DNA from: Didymodactylos carnosus | Taxonomy: Eukaryota; Rotifera; Eurotatoria; Philodinida; Philodinidae | Direction: 5' to 3' | Length of the DNA stretch: 64,000 bases | NCBI GenBank assembly: GCA_905250885.1 | Contig: CAJNOQ010000093.1 | Span: forward strand, 1-64,000 | Shown here: in pieces, positions 1 to 13,600 of the stretch | Position numbering within the stretch: the first letter of the stretch is position 1 | Layout: every line of letters starts with the position of its first letter | Notes under the pieces: generated by a model | Told to the model about the DNA's origin: nothing | The model's database searches: none | Seen by the model: the letters and a program-made list of their open reading frames with translations, nothing else | Program-made: the position numbers and the translations under genes

Positions 1-613
1 CCTTTCGTATAATTTACGTAGTTCTCTTGATTGAAGTTCTAAAACTAATGTTTAGGTATGGCTTTGTAGAGTATTTCGTGGCGCATCTTTTAAAAAAAAC
101 ACTAATATTAGGATCCTAAAGGAACACGAGAAAAATAGAAAATACTAAGAGGCTCATTCATTATGACGCACTCGATAGAAACTTCCATAATTCTACAGCC
201 AATAAACATCATACGGAATATCAATTACACTCATAAATCTAGTTTTTGATGGGCTTTAACCTGGTATAAATACTTTCTGATATTATCTGTCCTTTAGGTC
301 GTGTAGGGGGGGAGAAAAAGGTTATGTAACACCCTGTACATGACCGTTACCATCTGTTGTGCCATTATATACTTATTCACAGCGTGACAATGACTACAAC
401 AATTGATCTGAACCACTCAGTAGATGAGATAATGGAGATTAGTTGTTCATGCGCTTAGCAGGTGCTTATATCGATATGGCTATTGCATAGACTTAGTCAA
501 TATGGCTAGGTTAACATGTCTCTTTTGTGAATTCTTAATCTTCGTACTAGCGTAGTTCTGTAATCAAATGAGGTGAACAAACAAGCAAACAAAGAAGAAA
601 CGGAATGAATTTT
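1..613. other. Flank beyond the EFR3 3' end, no gene seen
   Basis: No convincing exon on either strand. A run of seven G lies near 305-311. The EFR3 polyadenylation signal starts just after this stretch, so it is probably intergenic. Confidence 0.5.
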
Positions 614-619
614 TTTATT
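614..619 (-). terminator. Polyadenylation signal of EFR3
   Basis: The plus strand reads TTTATT, which is AATAAA on the minus strand, about 65 bp past the EFR3 stop codon (683-685). It is the first canonical signal after the stop. Confidence 0.6.
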
Positions 620-682
620 CAATTTGCACCAGTAGATATACTAAAAATAGAAAAACAAATATTGAAAAATAATTGAATATAA

Positions 683-3600
683 TTAATAAGTAAATAATTC
701 AGGATATTGAAATTCTGACGTTCTAAATTGCAATGGTTGTTTTTCAATTTTTGGTGTCGATTCATTACTATCTTTAGATAAACATAATACACTCATCAAA
801 TGATCAGTAAGACGCTCATCAGCAAGACGTTGCTAAAAGAAACGAAAAACAGTGTGCTATATTAGCATATTTACAATTTCAACATGTTAATCATGAAAGC
901 TAAGAAGATAAATATTTTTAATTTTATTCGTTACAATTAGACTTGTTCTACGTCATTAATGAAAACTGTTTGATGATTATTTTTGTTATATTTGTTACAT
1001 TGATATGTTTATCTACACTCATCTGACTCATCTGACAGAAAACATGATACTATATTTTAATTATAATAATTAAATTTAGAAAGGATCACAGTAATCTCTT
1101 ACCTTTTCGCTGACTTTTGACTTTAATTCTTCAAATGGTCTTGTTCTAAAATCTTCAATTAAAAGTTTTTTCTGTTCAACTATTGTTCGATTTGATTCAC
1201 TTGCATCTATACGAAAAATAAGATGTTTGATATCTTTATATATATATATATATATGCATATATGAGACTATAATTGTACGTACGAAGAACATCTCGTACT
1301 GTCTGAAATGATATGTCCTCAATAATTTCACCCTAAAATAGGAATAAATCAGATATGATGTTTTTAAGAAAATGTTCAAATGCATACGGGTGTTGTTGTG
1401 TCACCTTCACTAATAAATGAATCCGTACCATCAGCAAGCGATCGTGAATCAGACTCTAAAAATTATAATAAAATTTATTTAAAAGATTATAATCAGTTAA
1501 GTGTGGATACTTCCACACACTTTTACACAATCCAAAAGACGACAAAGATGTGACTTCGTGCATAACCATAGTAGAATTATATATAAATCTATAGTTTGTT
1601 TTTAAATATGGTATGGGAGATGTCTAGGCATGTTATGAAGCCGAACGTTCGATGTTTGAAGTTTTGGTTCGACTATAGTTCGACGTTCAAGTTTGCCTCT
1701 AAACAATTTCGATTCGGCTTCAACTCGGAAAATATTCGAGCATTCGAGTTCGAGTTCAAGATCAAATAGTTAAGAAAGCACACTTTTATGCTATATACCA
1801 TATGATCAGACAATTATTATTTTTTCTCTTAAATCCTAGTTATGTACATATTAATGTTTTTTCTTTCATTTTTCGCACTTTAACTCGAAAAACAATGAAA
1901 TAACAAACGTCTTCAAACGAAGCAAGCGTGAATTATGTTCGAACCCGAACTTTAAACGTTCCTCTACGTAACATGGCTAGCAACAGTAATTCATTCCGCA
2001 GCATGGAATTAAGGACATACATTGAGATATTATAATCATTCAGGGCTTGTAGTATCAAAAAAACTTTTAAGCATGTTCTGAGAACCGTGTCTAGGAAACC
2101 TGGGTGCTAACTCTGCGTTGACAATAATTCAAAGTCGAATTCGAAGGTCCAATAGTTCGGCATAAAACTTCTTCGAACTCGAATTGTTCGCTGTCGAACC
2201 TCGGACCTGCGTTCGAATTCGACACATCCCTAGCCAGCGGGGAGTTCGATCGCATAAGTATTTTAGTATTTATTTAAGTACTTGATTTATTCTCAGGAAC
2301 AAATGTTGAATTCTTTAGAGATAACTAGAAAAGTCAAGAAGATATATGCCTTCCTTATGATCAAATTAAAGCTTGAAGTTCGCTTGTTTTAATCATACAA
2401 GAACGAGCCTCGCAGTTTATTTTGTCACCGACCTATATGATTTTTGAAGACGCCATACTTCTTAAAAATTCCCTTTCTTCAAAAACTCTAGGTCAACTGT
2501 CTAACATATTTTTATTTATACACCATTCGAGCAAAAGCCGCTCGACTTTGACCTTTCTTGGAGAAATTGTATAGAAATCACAGCAAAGCTGTAACACAAA
2601 CGACTCTTTGAAGAAACGGATTGCTAAAAAATCGAAAAAGATGTGTAAAGCTGGTCTCAAATTATAAAAAGCTTTCTATCCTCGCATTCAGATGAAAAAA
2701 TTTTCCTAAATTCTAACGTTTTCTCTCGCTTGTTCAAAACCTAGACGAGTTTAGGACAACATGAAAATCCTACAAACTGAATCATCTTAAACATTATCTA
2801 CATAAAAATCGGTAGTCATAAACGCTATTAAACCGTCTGTTCGAACCTTTGACAGGATTTAGAAATTTTCAACTATACAGAACTTAAAAGGATCTAGGAG
2901 AGTTATTAACACTAGAACGCCTGTAGCGCGGTCATTTTGACCGTTTTATGATTTTTATTCTTAATAAAACAAACTGCATACAATTTATTTAAAAATAAAT
3001 TATGTCATAACTTTTAATTTGTCCCACAAAAATTATTTTTTGCAGAATTTTTAATTCATTTTTTAATTCAGAATCATTTTTAAAACAGTAATGGTCAAAA
3101 TGACCGCTTTGGACGTTCTAGGTCATGAAAATTTCTGGGCATTCTAGTGTTAAACTATTTTTAAAGAAATGCTCCAAAATCTTAGATGGTGTATAGTTGC
3201 AAATTCTTAAACCGTTTTTCGTAGTTAACTTTTTTTTAAAGATATTAACTCTAACTTCATGTTCTGCATAAAAATTTCTTCATACATTACGTGTTTTTTA
3301 CTATTTCTACATGTGACTAAAAAGTAGATCTCTACTGACATATCTTGAAAAAATTTATAAGAAAAAAAGTATCTGTGTACAATCAAACTATGGCAATTTT
3401 TCTAGTACAACTAGTTAAGCAGTATGTAGAATAACTGTATCTCTTGTATGTGTAATTTTCTAGAGGGGGGAGTTAACGAAAGTCGAAAAGTGTTGTAAAA
3501 AAAACAATAAGCTCTAGAGACATATTTTATCCGTCACTCGAACATGTCTGAAAACCACTTTCATTTGATTATAACTTAAGTTATATATAACAAAAATAAA

Positions 3601-4561
3601 CCTTTTAATTTGAAATTACGGAAAAAAATAATTCCCAATAGAATAAGTCAACATACTCTCTTATTTTAATAAAAAATCAAAAAATTTAAAATGTTTATTC
3701 TATTATTTCTATATTTTTTTCGAATTTTACAGCTGATTTAGTACAGAATAGTTCTTTAATTTCAAGTCATTAAAAGTAATAAAATCTTTCTTTTTTATTA
3801 ATCGGAAATATGGTTTATTTCTTTAAAGTGATAATGACCAACTGATATGTCAAAATAAACTAACTACAGGATGAAAAAAAAAAAGTGTTGTGTAGGGTAA
3901 AAGTCAAAATGTATGTCATTTACTGACTAGTTAAAACACCAATTAATATAATCATTCATTCCTTTTTTCTCTTTTTTATTATTATTATAAAATTCAAATA
4001 AACAATAGGTTTTTTTTTCGTTAAAAAGGTATTATCTGGGTGTTAATTTGTACTTGTACAATAAATATGATTAAATATATAAAATCCTATTATAGTTGAT
4101 TCTTATTCACGTGCTTTATAATAAGGATAAGCTTTCTCTCTCTGTCCATTTCTCTTGTCAAATCTTGTAAATTTCCTTTATCTGGTGATGGGTATGAGAA
4201 GATGAAAAAAAATGAAGATGAAAGTTATTTTTTTTTGTTTCTTCTTTATATATGAACATTCCAGGCATTTTATCAACTTATTAAATGAAGTAAAATACAT
4301 TTTATGACCACCTCAAACGAAAGAGAGAAAAAAAAAAAAAGAAGGAAAACCCTAACGTCGTTCGAGTGTTTTATGTCTATCTGATAGTTGCTACTATTGT
4401 ATGTAGTTCTCTACTAATGAAACACAAGATCGAAAGAAAAAAGGAGAAAGAAAATAAAGAAATAGGCATTATAAGAGCGTAAATGAGAGGGAAACGTGTT
4501 AGGGAATTTAGTTTTTCGATTAAAACAAAAGAGTTTGCTTATGAAAAAAACAAAAACAAAA

Positions 4562-4600
<39 letters not shown>

Positions 4601-7600
4601 AGAGGTAGAAGAAGGAGAGAAGAAAAGAGAAGAGAAGAGAAGAGTGTGTGTGTGTGTGTATGTGAAAACAGATAAGCAAATGTTGTTCATTAATCATATA
4701 CAATAGAGTAACGTTCAATATTTTCTTTCATTCTTCTATTTCAGAACAACAATGAATGAAAGATTGTAATCATTATTATTAATATATAATAACGTAAACA
4801 GGTAGAAGAACGTGAATAAATAGTAAAGTGTATAAACATTTACAAAAACACTCTAATAACAACAAAAAAGAAACATATTAACATTCTACAAATATAGAAC
4901 GACATCGAAGAGTGTTTAATAATGTGTTAATGATAGGTAAGAATTAATCGGATGTAAATTAATACACACATATGCACACACAAACACAAAATTAAGTGGT
5001 TTTTAATCAGTGATGTTTTAGAAAAGTTAAAATAGATTTTTAATGAGAAAAAAAAAAAAAAAAGATATATTTACGTGATCGAAAACGACTTTTAATTTCT
5101 ATAAAGAAAAAGTTTTCATTTTTCATTTTTTTCGCCGGAAGAGGCAGTATTATTTGATAATCATCGATGATTTTCTACATAATCATCATTTTTCTAAACT
5201 AATAACTCTCCTTGATGCATATATAGCAACAAGGACATATTGTTCAATATAATTTTACCTGATTCGTTCCAGTCTCTAATATCTCAGAATTTGAAGCATA
5301 GACAAAGCATTGAAAGTTCAGATTATTAATGATTAACGATTTTCTACAAAGTTTCTTAATAATCAACTAAAAATTCTTAATGGTTTATCTTATTTTTTCA
5401 AATAAATATTTGTTGGTAATAGTGATACACTGACAATGTTCACAAACTGAGCACGATCCGTCCCTTATCAATATCTTACCATAAACAAATAGCGTTCATC
5501 TCAAGAAATATTATAAGTTAGTTCACTCTTACCTCTTGTACTCCTTCTCGCTATTCTCATCGACACGATGTTATGAAAGCTCGTCTCTATTACATAAATA
5601 GAAGTATTTAAAATAAACACTAAATGTATCGGAGTGTAGTCTATTTTTTTCACACGAGTATATCAATATACCACTGGTAATAGTATGTTTTTTCTTTGAA
5701 TAGTAAGATATTTGAATAAAAACTGTAAAAAAACTCGTAAATTTATACAATTGTTTTATGTATTTTTTAGGTGAGAATGAATGATTTATTAACATTATTG
5801 CAAATTAGTATTGTGAGTGTAATTGGAATACTTGGATTCATCTTCAATTGGCTTTTAATCTTAGCAATTCAACGTAAATCATACTATTATCAACAACATC
5901 AACATTTACATCAACTTACTGGATCAAGTTCAACTCCTGTGACTACTCCTTTTATTGCACATTCAAGTATTACTGCATTAAATAGTTTACAACAAGCAGC
6001 TGCAACTGTAGCAGCAAGTCATCTTCAACCAACTAAAACACCAAAATTTGATACATTTATTTTCTCATTACTTATCAATGATATAATTGTTTGTAATTTT
6101 TTAATACCATTACGTTTAATTGATCTATCAACTGGTCTTCCATGTGATTTTTTATGTTATACATCAAAATTTATTGAAAAATTATCTGCTGTTATTGAAC
6201 ATGTTATTATTACTTTACTTATTATAACCACATTTTTTTATTTTTCTAAAACACGTTTTAAATCATTAAAACATCAACCATCAATTTCACGTATTTGTTT
6301 CTTCTTTATTATTCTTTCTTTACCACTTATTGGTATGTATGTAGCAGGAACATTTTCAATAACAGTAAATGAACAACAAAATTTAAAAATTGATCGTTCA
6401 TCATGTAAAAAAACATATGTCTATATTCAAGAATCTACTCAAGCAACATTAAATTGGTTATGTTTTCTATCTACATATGTAATATCTGGATTTGATTTAT
6501 TATTATTAATTAAAATTAAATTATCAAGTAAAAATTGGACATTAAAAAATGTTAGAAATTTACCAAAATATGGTGAACAATCACCATTAGATAATGTTTA
6601 TCAAATGCAGGTAAGATTAAATATATTAATTTTAATCATTTGAAAATATTTAAATGAACAAATTATTATTATTATTATTATTAGATGAGAGATTAAAATA
6701 ATTATATTAAATTTTTGTTTTTTATTCTCATTTTTAGAATGTATCAAATAATACACGTTCTACACAATTACAAACAACACCACCAAATCGTTCACCACCA
6801 TTAGACTATTCAAGTTATATTAATTTAAGTGAATTTTCTGATGATATTCATACACTTGGTAATAGTACCTTATTACTCTTATTATTTTATATTCTCTTCT
6901 ATGTTCCCTATTGGATGCATGAAATATCTCGACGACAATCTCAATCACCACCTTCTATACTTTTACTTATATTAAATGATTTATATTTGTTTACACATGC
7001 TATTAAACCATTATGTTATTTAATTACACAAAAAAAATTACGTTCACATATTTGGGCAATAATAAGATGTAAAACGTTTCGTATATTACCACAATTAATA
7101 CATCGAAAATCATCACGTATGCCATCAATGAATAACAATATTCAAAGTCATAATTCATATCAATACTAGTCTTACCTTGTTCAGGATGAAATTCTCGTTC
7201 AAATCGTGATATATCATAATTATTATTGTATAATGCTGAGACGATAATATCTTGTTGAAAATAACATTCTTTAAAAACTAAACGTTGTTGTCCAATAGAC
7301 AATGATGATAAAGATTTTGTTGTATCATTATAATTAAATGCCATAGGTGGTAATAGATAAGGAGCACGATGTTCACGAGCACGAACAACCTAAAACATAA
7401 AAGAAAAAAAAAACAAAAATTATTTATCTGCTGCTAAGTTTATTAAAATATAAAAAAAATAAAAAATTGAATCATAATTTGTTTTTGATCAAGAAGATGA
7501 GAATAAATTGTTTAATAGAACAAATTTCAGTTGACTATTGAAATGTTATACTTTTCTAAAATTCGATATGAAAATAGTGATAAAAAATTATTTATTAATT

Positions 7601-10600
7601 CAAAATGTGAAATTATATAGTAATGTTCATCAATTTACTTCATCAACATAATTATAAAATTGTGTAATATCATTTAATTTTGATATTAGATTAAAATAAG
7701 CGGCTATAAGTGCATGAATACAGTTTTGATTGAATGTTGATAATCTTCTGCCTTGGGTTGTTGATGATGTTTCAGATATTTTTATTACTGTAGACTAAAA
7801 TGTAGAGATGTGTACTTGACGAAAGTAGAATTAGGAGAATAATAGTCAGTCATCTTACCTGTACTTCCAAACAAAAGTGTATAAAGTCTACGAATACGTC
7901 TTTATTTTCTGCTTCCAATGTAATCAAATTGATTAGACAATAAATGGCATGGAATAAATCGACATTATTATTCTCGTATAATATACACTTATATAATTGA
8001 GATAAAAATTGAGGACCAAACTAAAAATTAAATCATTCAGTCTATAAGTGTTAAGTTTTCCATCCACTCCCTCGTTCGTAAGTTCAATTTAAATGAAATC
8101 TTTATACAATGTTGAACTAATCAGTGTCTATTTTCGCTAAAATTTCCGAGACACCATCTGTTATCATTACGAAGATGACGCTCAATTAGAAGTTAAAATG
8201 AGGTTGTACGTAGGTTTACGATTTCTTGACAACAAAACATTGAGAAGAGCTCCAGATAATCTTAAAATGACAAAAACATATATGGATAGAGGCTATTAGA
8301 GCTCGATTTTTAATATAATAATAAACAGTGTCAACAGTCAAATGTTCGAGAACGTTTCTTTCACTTGCCCAAGGATGTTTCTCTAACTATAAAACTAAGC
8401 TGAATATCAAAAATCAGACTCTATTATGCTCTAGCTATATGTGTTAGTTTCAATTTACGAACAATCCAAGTTCTCTAGCACATGGTTTGACAGTGAATTT
8501 CTGTAATATGAAATACTTCAAAGGTTAATATCACTTTCCAGGTTCAGTGGCACCGGTGTCTTGTGTATATTTTAAGATTTCTAGCAAAACTCTCCTAACG
8601 GTTCATTAAAACATAACTCAGAACTAGGAAACATCATATTTTGATCAGAAATATTTTCTCTACAGCCTTTTTAAAGTCTTTTTAAATTTGTTTTTTTCAT
8701 TGGAAAATAACTGATTTTTGAGGCTTTGAGAAAAACTTATTGAATGGCCTTCGAGAAACTTTGATAGTAGACACATTGAACCATCTGATAATGTGCTTAG
8801 CTCAATATCGACATTCTATAAAAATTTTATATTTCTGACGAAGTGAAAACTTAATAGACGTTATTTTTTATAGACCTTCTTCATAAATGAAAGATCAAAT
8901 AATCGATATGATTTTGTTTCTGTTGGTAATTCTAATTGTGAGATATTTCTGATCAATCTAAATAGAAATGAAAGAATATAAAACTTGGCACATGTATTCA
9001 AACAAAATGTCTATTTAGTTACCGTATCCTTCGTATTTTATTCGAATAATTTCTTCTATCCACAAATGATTGTAATATTTCAATAACATTTAAACGTACT
9101 TCTGGCTCAGTTGAATTCATCATTTTCAATAGAGGATCAAATAGTTGGCGTGGAAATGTTGTCTGAATTGATGTTTCGAGACGATGAGTTAAATGATATG
9201 TGGCAGCAACCTAAAACAAAATATAGAATAATAATAGTGTGTGTTCAACCCATTAGAAATGAAGATGCAAATAAAAACTTAATTAAAAATGTACAGGAAT
9301 AAAATAATTACGCGAGAGATAAAAGCAAGAGAAAACATGGTAATAACATCGATTAAAGAGATAGTCTAGCTAAATAATCAGCAATAAATTTATCGAATGT
9401 TTTTGATTCTTTTTTTTTCTGAATCCTCGTCATAGCTAAAATAAATTGAATTATCCAAGCGAGGAGTATATATGAAAATTTCATCAGATTGTAAATCATA
9501 AATAAATAAATATATATATATGACTGATTCTGATAATTTATTTATTTACAGTCTATAGAAAACCCTATTCACAAACTATCAGGTCCTTATCTGGTGAGAT
9601 TTTGATTGCTCACTTTTTGACTCTAGATCGAAAATGCGATTTTTTCTGCTTTTCAACTAAAAAAATCATAACTAACCTTTAAAATGTATTGAAACATGGG
9701 TTTTCATATATGCTGTATCAACTGGCATGCTTAACAAATTATTTTCAACAAGTTTTAAGGTTGAATTATTGGGAATCCGAGTTTTCTAGAAATCCTTTGT
9801 TGAAGCGATTTTCCAAAAACTGAGCCAGTCATTCGATTCAGGATGTCAAAATACGTATAATCGGAAAATTTGGGGCTTTATGGGCTTTCTGTTACGATTC
9901 CAGAGATGTGTTTGGGGGGGGGTGGGACAATATGATGTATTTTTGAATTTTCTCTCCTGGCAAGTAACCGATAACCTTCCAATTTTTAGATATTGAATGG
10001 TTAGCCATTTCACACACAGAGTAAAAGAATAAAGTCTCTAGTTCGTGTACTTTGCTCAGGAGAAGCTCAAATGGAGGTGGGACAATTGAGTGTTCCACGA
10101 TAGGCCTGGCCAATAAATTATCGCTCATACAAAGATGGAAGAGTCCAGAGAAATGTGGTTTTTACCAATAGATAGAGTACATGATTCTGCATAACTTGGA
10201 GCAAAAAAATGCGTGATTGACTACTTGCTAACTGAGTCGTTGACTCAAGAGTGGGTGAGGCACGTTTTCTCACTTTTCGAGGACCACAAAAAATTCCATC
10301 GAAGTTTTCACAGAAACTAGAAAATTAAAAAAGATTAGGTAAAACCAAGATTGCAGATCGACAAAGCAGATAAAATACTACACAAAAAGCAAAAAAAGTT
10401 TTGTTCCACCCCAAAAGTTTGATTTAGTATTAACGAAGAACCATGCAGGTCCATTAGCTAATGTCGAATGGTACAAAAATCACCAGAATCATTCATATAC
10501 ATGAAGAGGCAATTCTCTCAACTCTCGTTTACGATATTAATAAACAAATGAGAAGAACTGTACATGTTATAAATGACATTTTTATAAACTTTCTAAATGT

Positions 10601-13600
10601 GTCTTTGTTTTCAAAACGATCTGTAAAACACATTCAGAATTCTGCAATCTTTTATAATTTAGAAAAAAACAACAATCTGTAAACTCAACACAGTTCTTAT
10701 TTTGGATGATTTCGATAACGTTTTAGACGTGGATCTCATAAACCTTCAGTATAAGTGAGAGGAAATCTCACCAGGTGATATCTGACTGTTCTCTCTAAAT
10801 ATATTTTAGTGCAAGTAATTTTCGATGCTGATCACGAGTCTGATATAAAGGGTGGGTCAGAACTACTGAAACGTTCCAGTAGTGAGTAGTAGTCAATTCG
10901 TTTCAGTAATTCTGGCCGACCCTTTATGTTTATTTCCATAGATTCTCTTTCGATGAGACGAAAGGCGTTTTATAACTCTAAGGAAACTGATTCGTTAGTC
11001 CCACAAAGCTTTTCATCTTGGTTACCTCGATGTGTTCTACAATCTAGCAGTATGACCATAACTCTAGATGAAAGATCATGATGATTCTATAAAGTAAAAG
11101 CCCATGCGTACAAATGGGTATTTTTCGCATAGCAAGACGACATATGTTATAAAATGGTTAAAACCATTAGTTAGCTGTAAAAAGTACTTTTTTATAGATT
11201 TTTGGCTATGCTCTGTCTCATGGAGAAGTCGAAAAAATTCCATTCCTCGGTTTTTAAAAAGATTTCTGGAAAAACAAGGGTTTTTGGATGTTTTTTCAAA
11301 TTTTCTTTAGAATAGATTAACACTTTCACTATCGGGCGTTTCAAATAAGGAATTTATCCTCAGCGCCAGGCATTTTTCTGCATATGTACCCTGTCTCGCT
11401 TCCAATATAAATACGTCGAACGACGTATTTGGCAACAGCAACAAACATTTATGAATATGCCATACGACGTATGCGGCAGTGGAAGTGTTAAGATCATTGT
11501 GGATTATTATTTTGACGTATATACGTGCTGCCTTTAGCAAAGAAATGGGAAGTCATTTTTTTTTTTGCGGAACTGCGACACAAGAATATTCTGGCAAAAT
11601 TTCACCCAGTTTGAAGCTTGGCGAAATTTGGAACACTCATTATACTAGAAGATTTGTAAAACAATTTTATTTTTCAGAAGACTGGCATCCAAAACAAAAA
11701 ACTGTTTCACTAGTGGACCTAGTCTAAATTCGTAATCTATATCATTTTTAATTATAACAACGGTGAGTTTATCTTTAAAAGAATTTTTACTGCTTTCAGG
11801 CTAATTTTTAGCTAAGTGTTTTCCCATGATCCTACCGAAGCAACACTTTTTAGAATTCAGATGCTGAAGTCTATTTGTCCCTATTTGAATTTGAAAATAG
11901 TATACTTTCGATTTTTTACTAAAAGTCCGTCTGAATGTTTTCCTGTACAGCATGTCTTCTCATAGAAGGAGGATTCATAGAAAAAAAAAAACATCAGATT
12001 TGTAATTAATATAAAAAATTATTGTTAGCATATTTTGAGCAAAACACGAAAGATCACCTTGCTCGTTAATTGACTTTAAGAATGATGTGTTCTAAACTTT
12101 GATTTGAATTACCAATCCTGAGAAATAATGCATAATATCACAGTTTTATCATTCAGTTTATTTTGATTACATGTAATACTTATTATTACTGCCACACTCT
12201 CGTTTAACCATTGTATGGAGAGAAAAAATTAGATGAACGAATTTTGTTATCCAAAAAGATAACTTAGCTCAAAGTCCCAATCAAAAAACAAAGTTTTCTA
12301 GTTCTGAAGTTCGTATTCCGACAAATTTTCTATTCGTCACACTACAGTAAAGTTTTTCAACTTCTACCACAATTAATATCAACAGTTTCTTACCATTAGA
12401 TAATCAATAGTTTTTAGAACTAAGTGGATAGAAAAGATTAAGTCATTGCGGTGATTAATAATGAAAAGATACAATTGATATAAAAAATTGCATGTAATGA
12501 ATATGCACTTCTTTTGATCGCCTTTTTCTCAATTCTGATCGCTGAATTTAATAGTGTGTTATAGCAGAACGTTCAATTTAATCACAAAATAACCTTTTTA
12601 CCTTCTGAACAGTCTTCAGTAGCAGCAATTGTAATTTGAGATTCGCAGCTCTAGAAAAAAAATCAAACAGAAACATACAGCTTTTGTTATCTAATACACA
12701 CACACACATACAAATGTGATTTACCTTGAATCTGGTGTTTCGTGTCTTTCTTGATCGAAATTTGGTAGTGACGTAATAATAAATTGCATTACTTCTATCA
12801 TTTGAAAATCTGGTAACTTTTGAGTAAAATCACCAATACCATTGATGATAGCTGTCTGAAATTTTTGTTCTTCACTGATAGCGTGTGAGCCATGTTCACG
12901 TTCTATTTCAAATGATTTCTTTAAAAAATTTAATAAACGTTGGATACCAGTAAACATCGTAGAACCTACAATAAAATTTAAAAAAGAAACAAAAAAAAAT
13001 GATCATTTTCAACGATGTTATAGAGATAACACTAGCGATTAATTACCGGCTCCTGTACTCTCAGCAGTAAATATCATACAATCTTGAATAACATTCATAA
13101 TACTTGATTTAATATCAGCTGTTTCTTGACGTTCAAGATGTGTTTCTAAGTGAGCGAGTAATAATTCGATTACCAAATAGCCATTATGATGCTAATAAAT
13201 AATTAATATTAGATATTATCAATTCTTTAGTATGAAAGAGATAATTCTTACTTTAATTGTTCTCATTATTTTGGAAAAAATATATTTTGGAAAATCTACA
13301 GGAATCCATTTCATGTGGTTATCTAAATGACTATAAATAAAAGGTTGATACGTATGTGAGAGTTTAGTCAACACGTACATGAGAATAGGTTGCACACATG
13401 CCTTAATATTGTTTAAATGTGCTCGATCAAATAAATCTTTTAGAACATTTTCGGCTAAAATGGATGGATCATCATTATCAACTAATTCAATTTGATCCGT
13501 TGTACGATTTTGACTAAGATTATCTTCTGGTCTAAATAATATTGATTAACATACAAAATATATTATTAAAATAGATATATATTCATTATTACCTAAAATT

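Larger units (their letters stand above)
1456..7175 (-). other. 5.7-kb EFR3 intron carrying a GPCR gene and mobile elements
   Basis: On the minus strand the donor is CAAG|GTAAGA at 7176/7175 and the acceptor TTTAG|AG at 1456/1455. The split codon G+AG gives Glu and the frame stays open on both sides. It is the largest intron of the gene. Besides the plus-strand GPCR at 5777-7169 it holds two terminal-inverted-repeat elements and microsatellites; 3154-4560 and 4661-5770 are AT-rich with no other gene seen. Confidence 0.85.
9211..12601 (-). other. 3.4-kb EFR3 intron with small mobile elements
   Basis: Donor and acceptor join the exon coding KLQLLLLKTVQK to the one beginning VAATYHLTH without breaking the frame. 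No exon was recognised inside. It contains a possible 1.2-kb inverted-repeat element, an 83-bp hairpin and a 175-bp TTAA-flanked element; the remainder is AT-rich sequence with no clear feature. Confidence 0.8.

Noticed and set aside
7024-7175. Continuation of the EFR3 frame across the antisense of the GPCR's last exon to a stop at 7024
   Set aside because: A GTAAGA donor at 7175 joins in phase to 1455, where the conserved EFR3 C-terminal exons are found; read-through would lose them.
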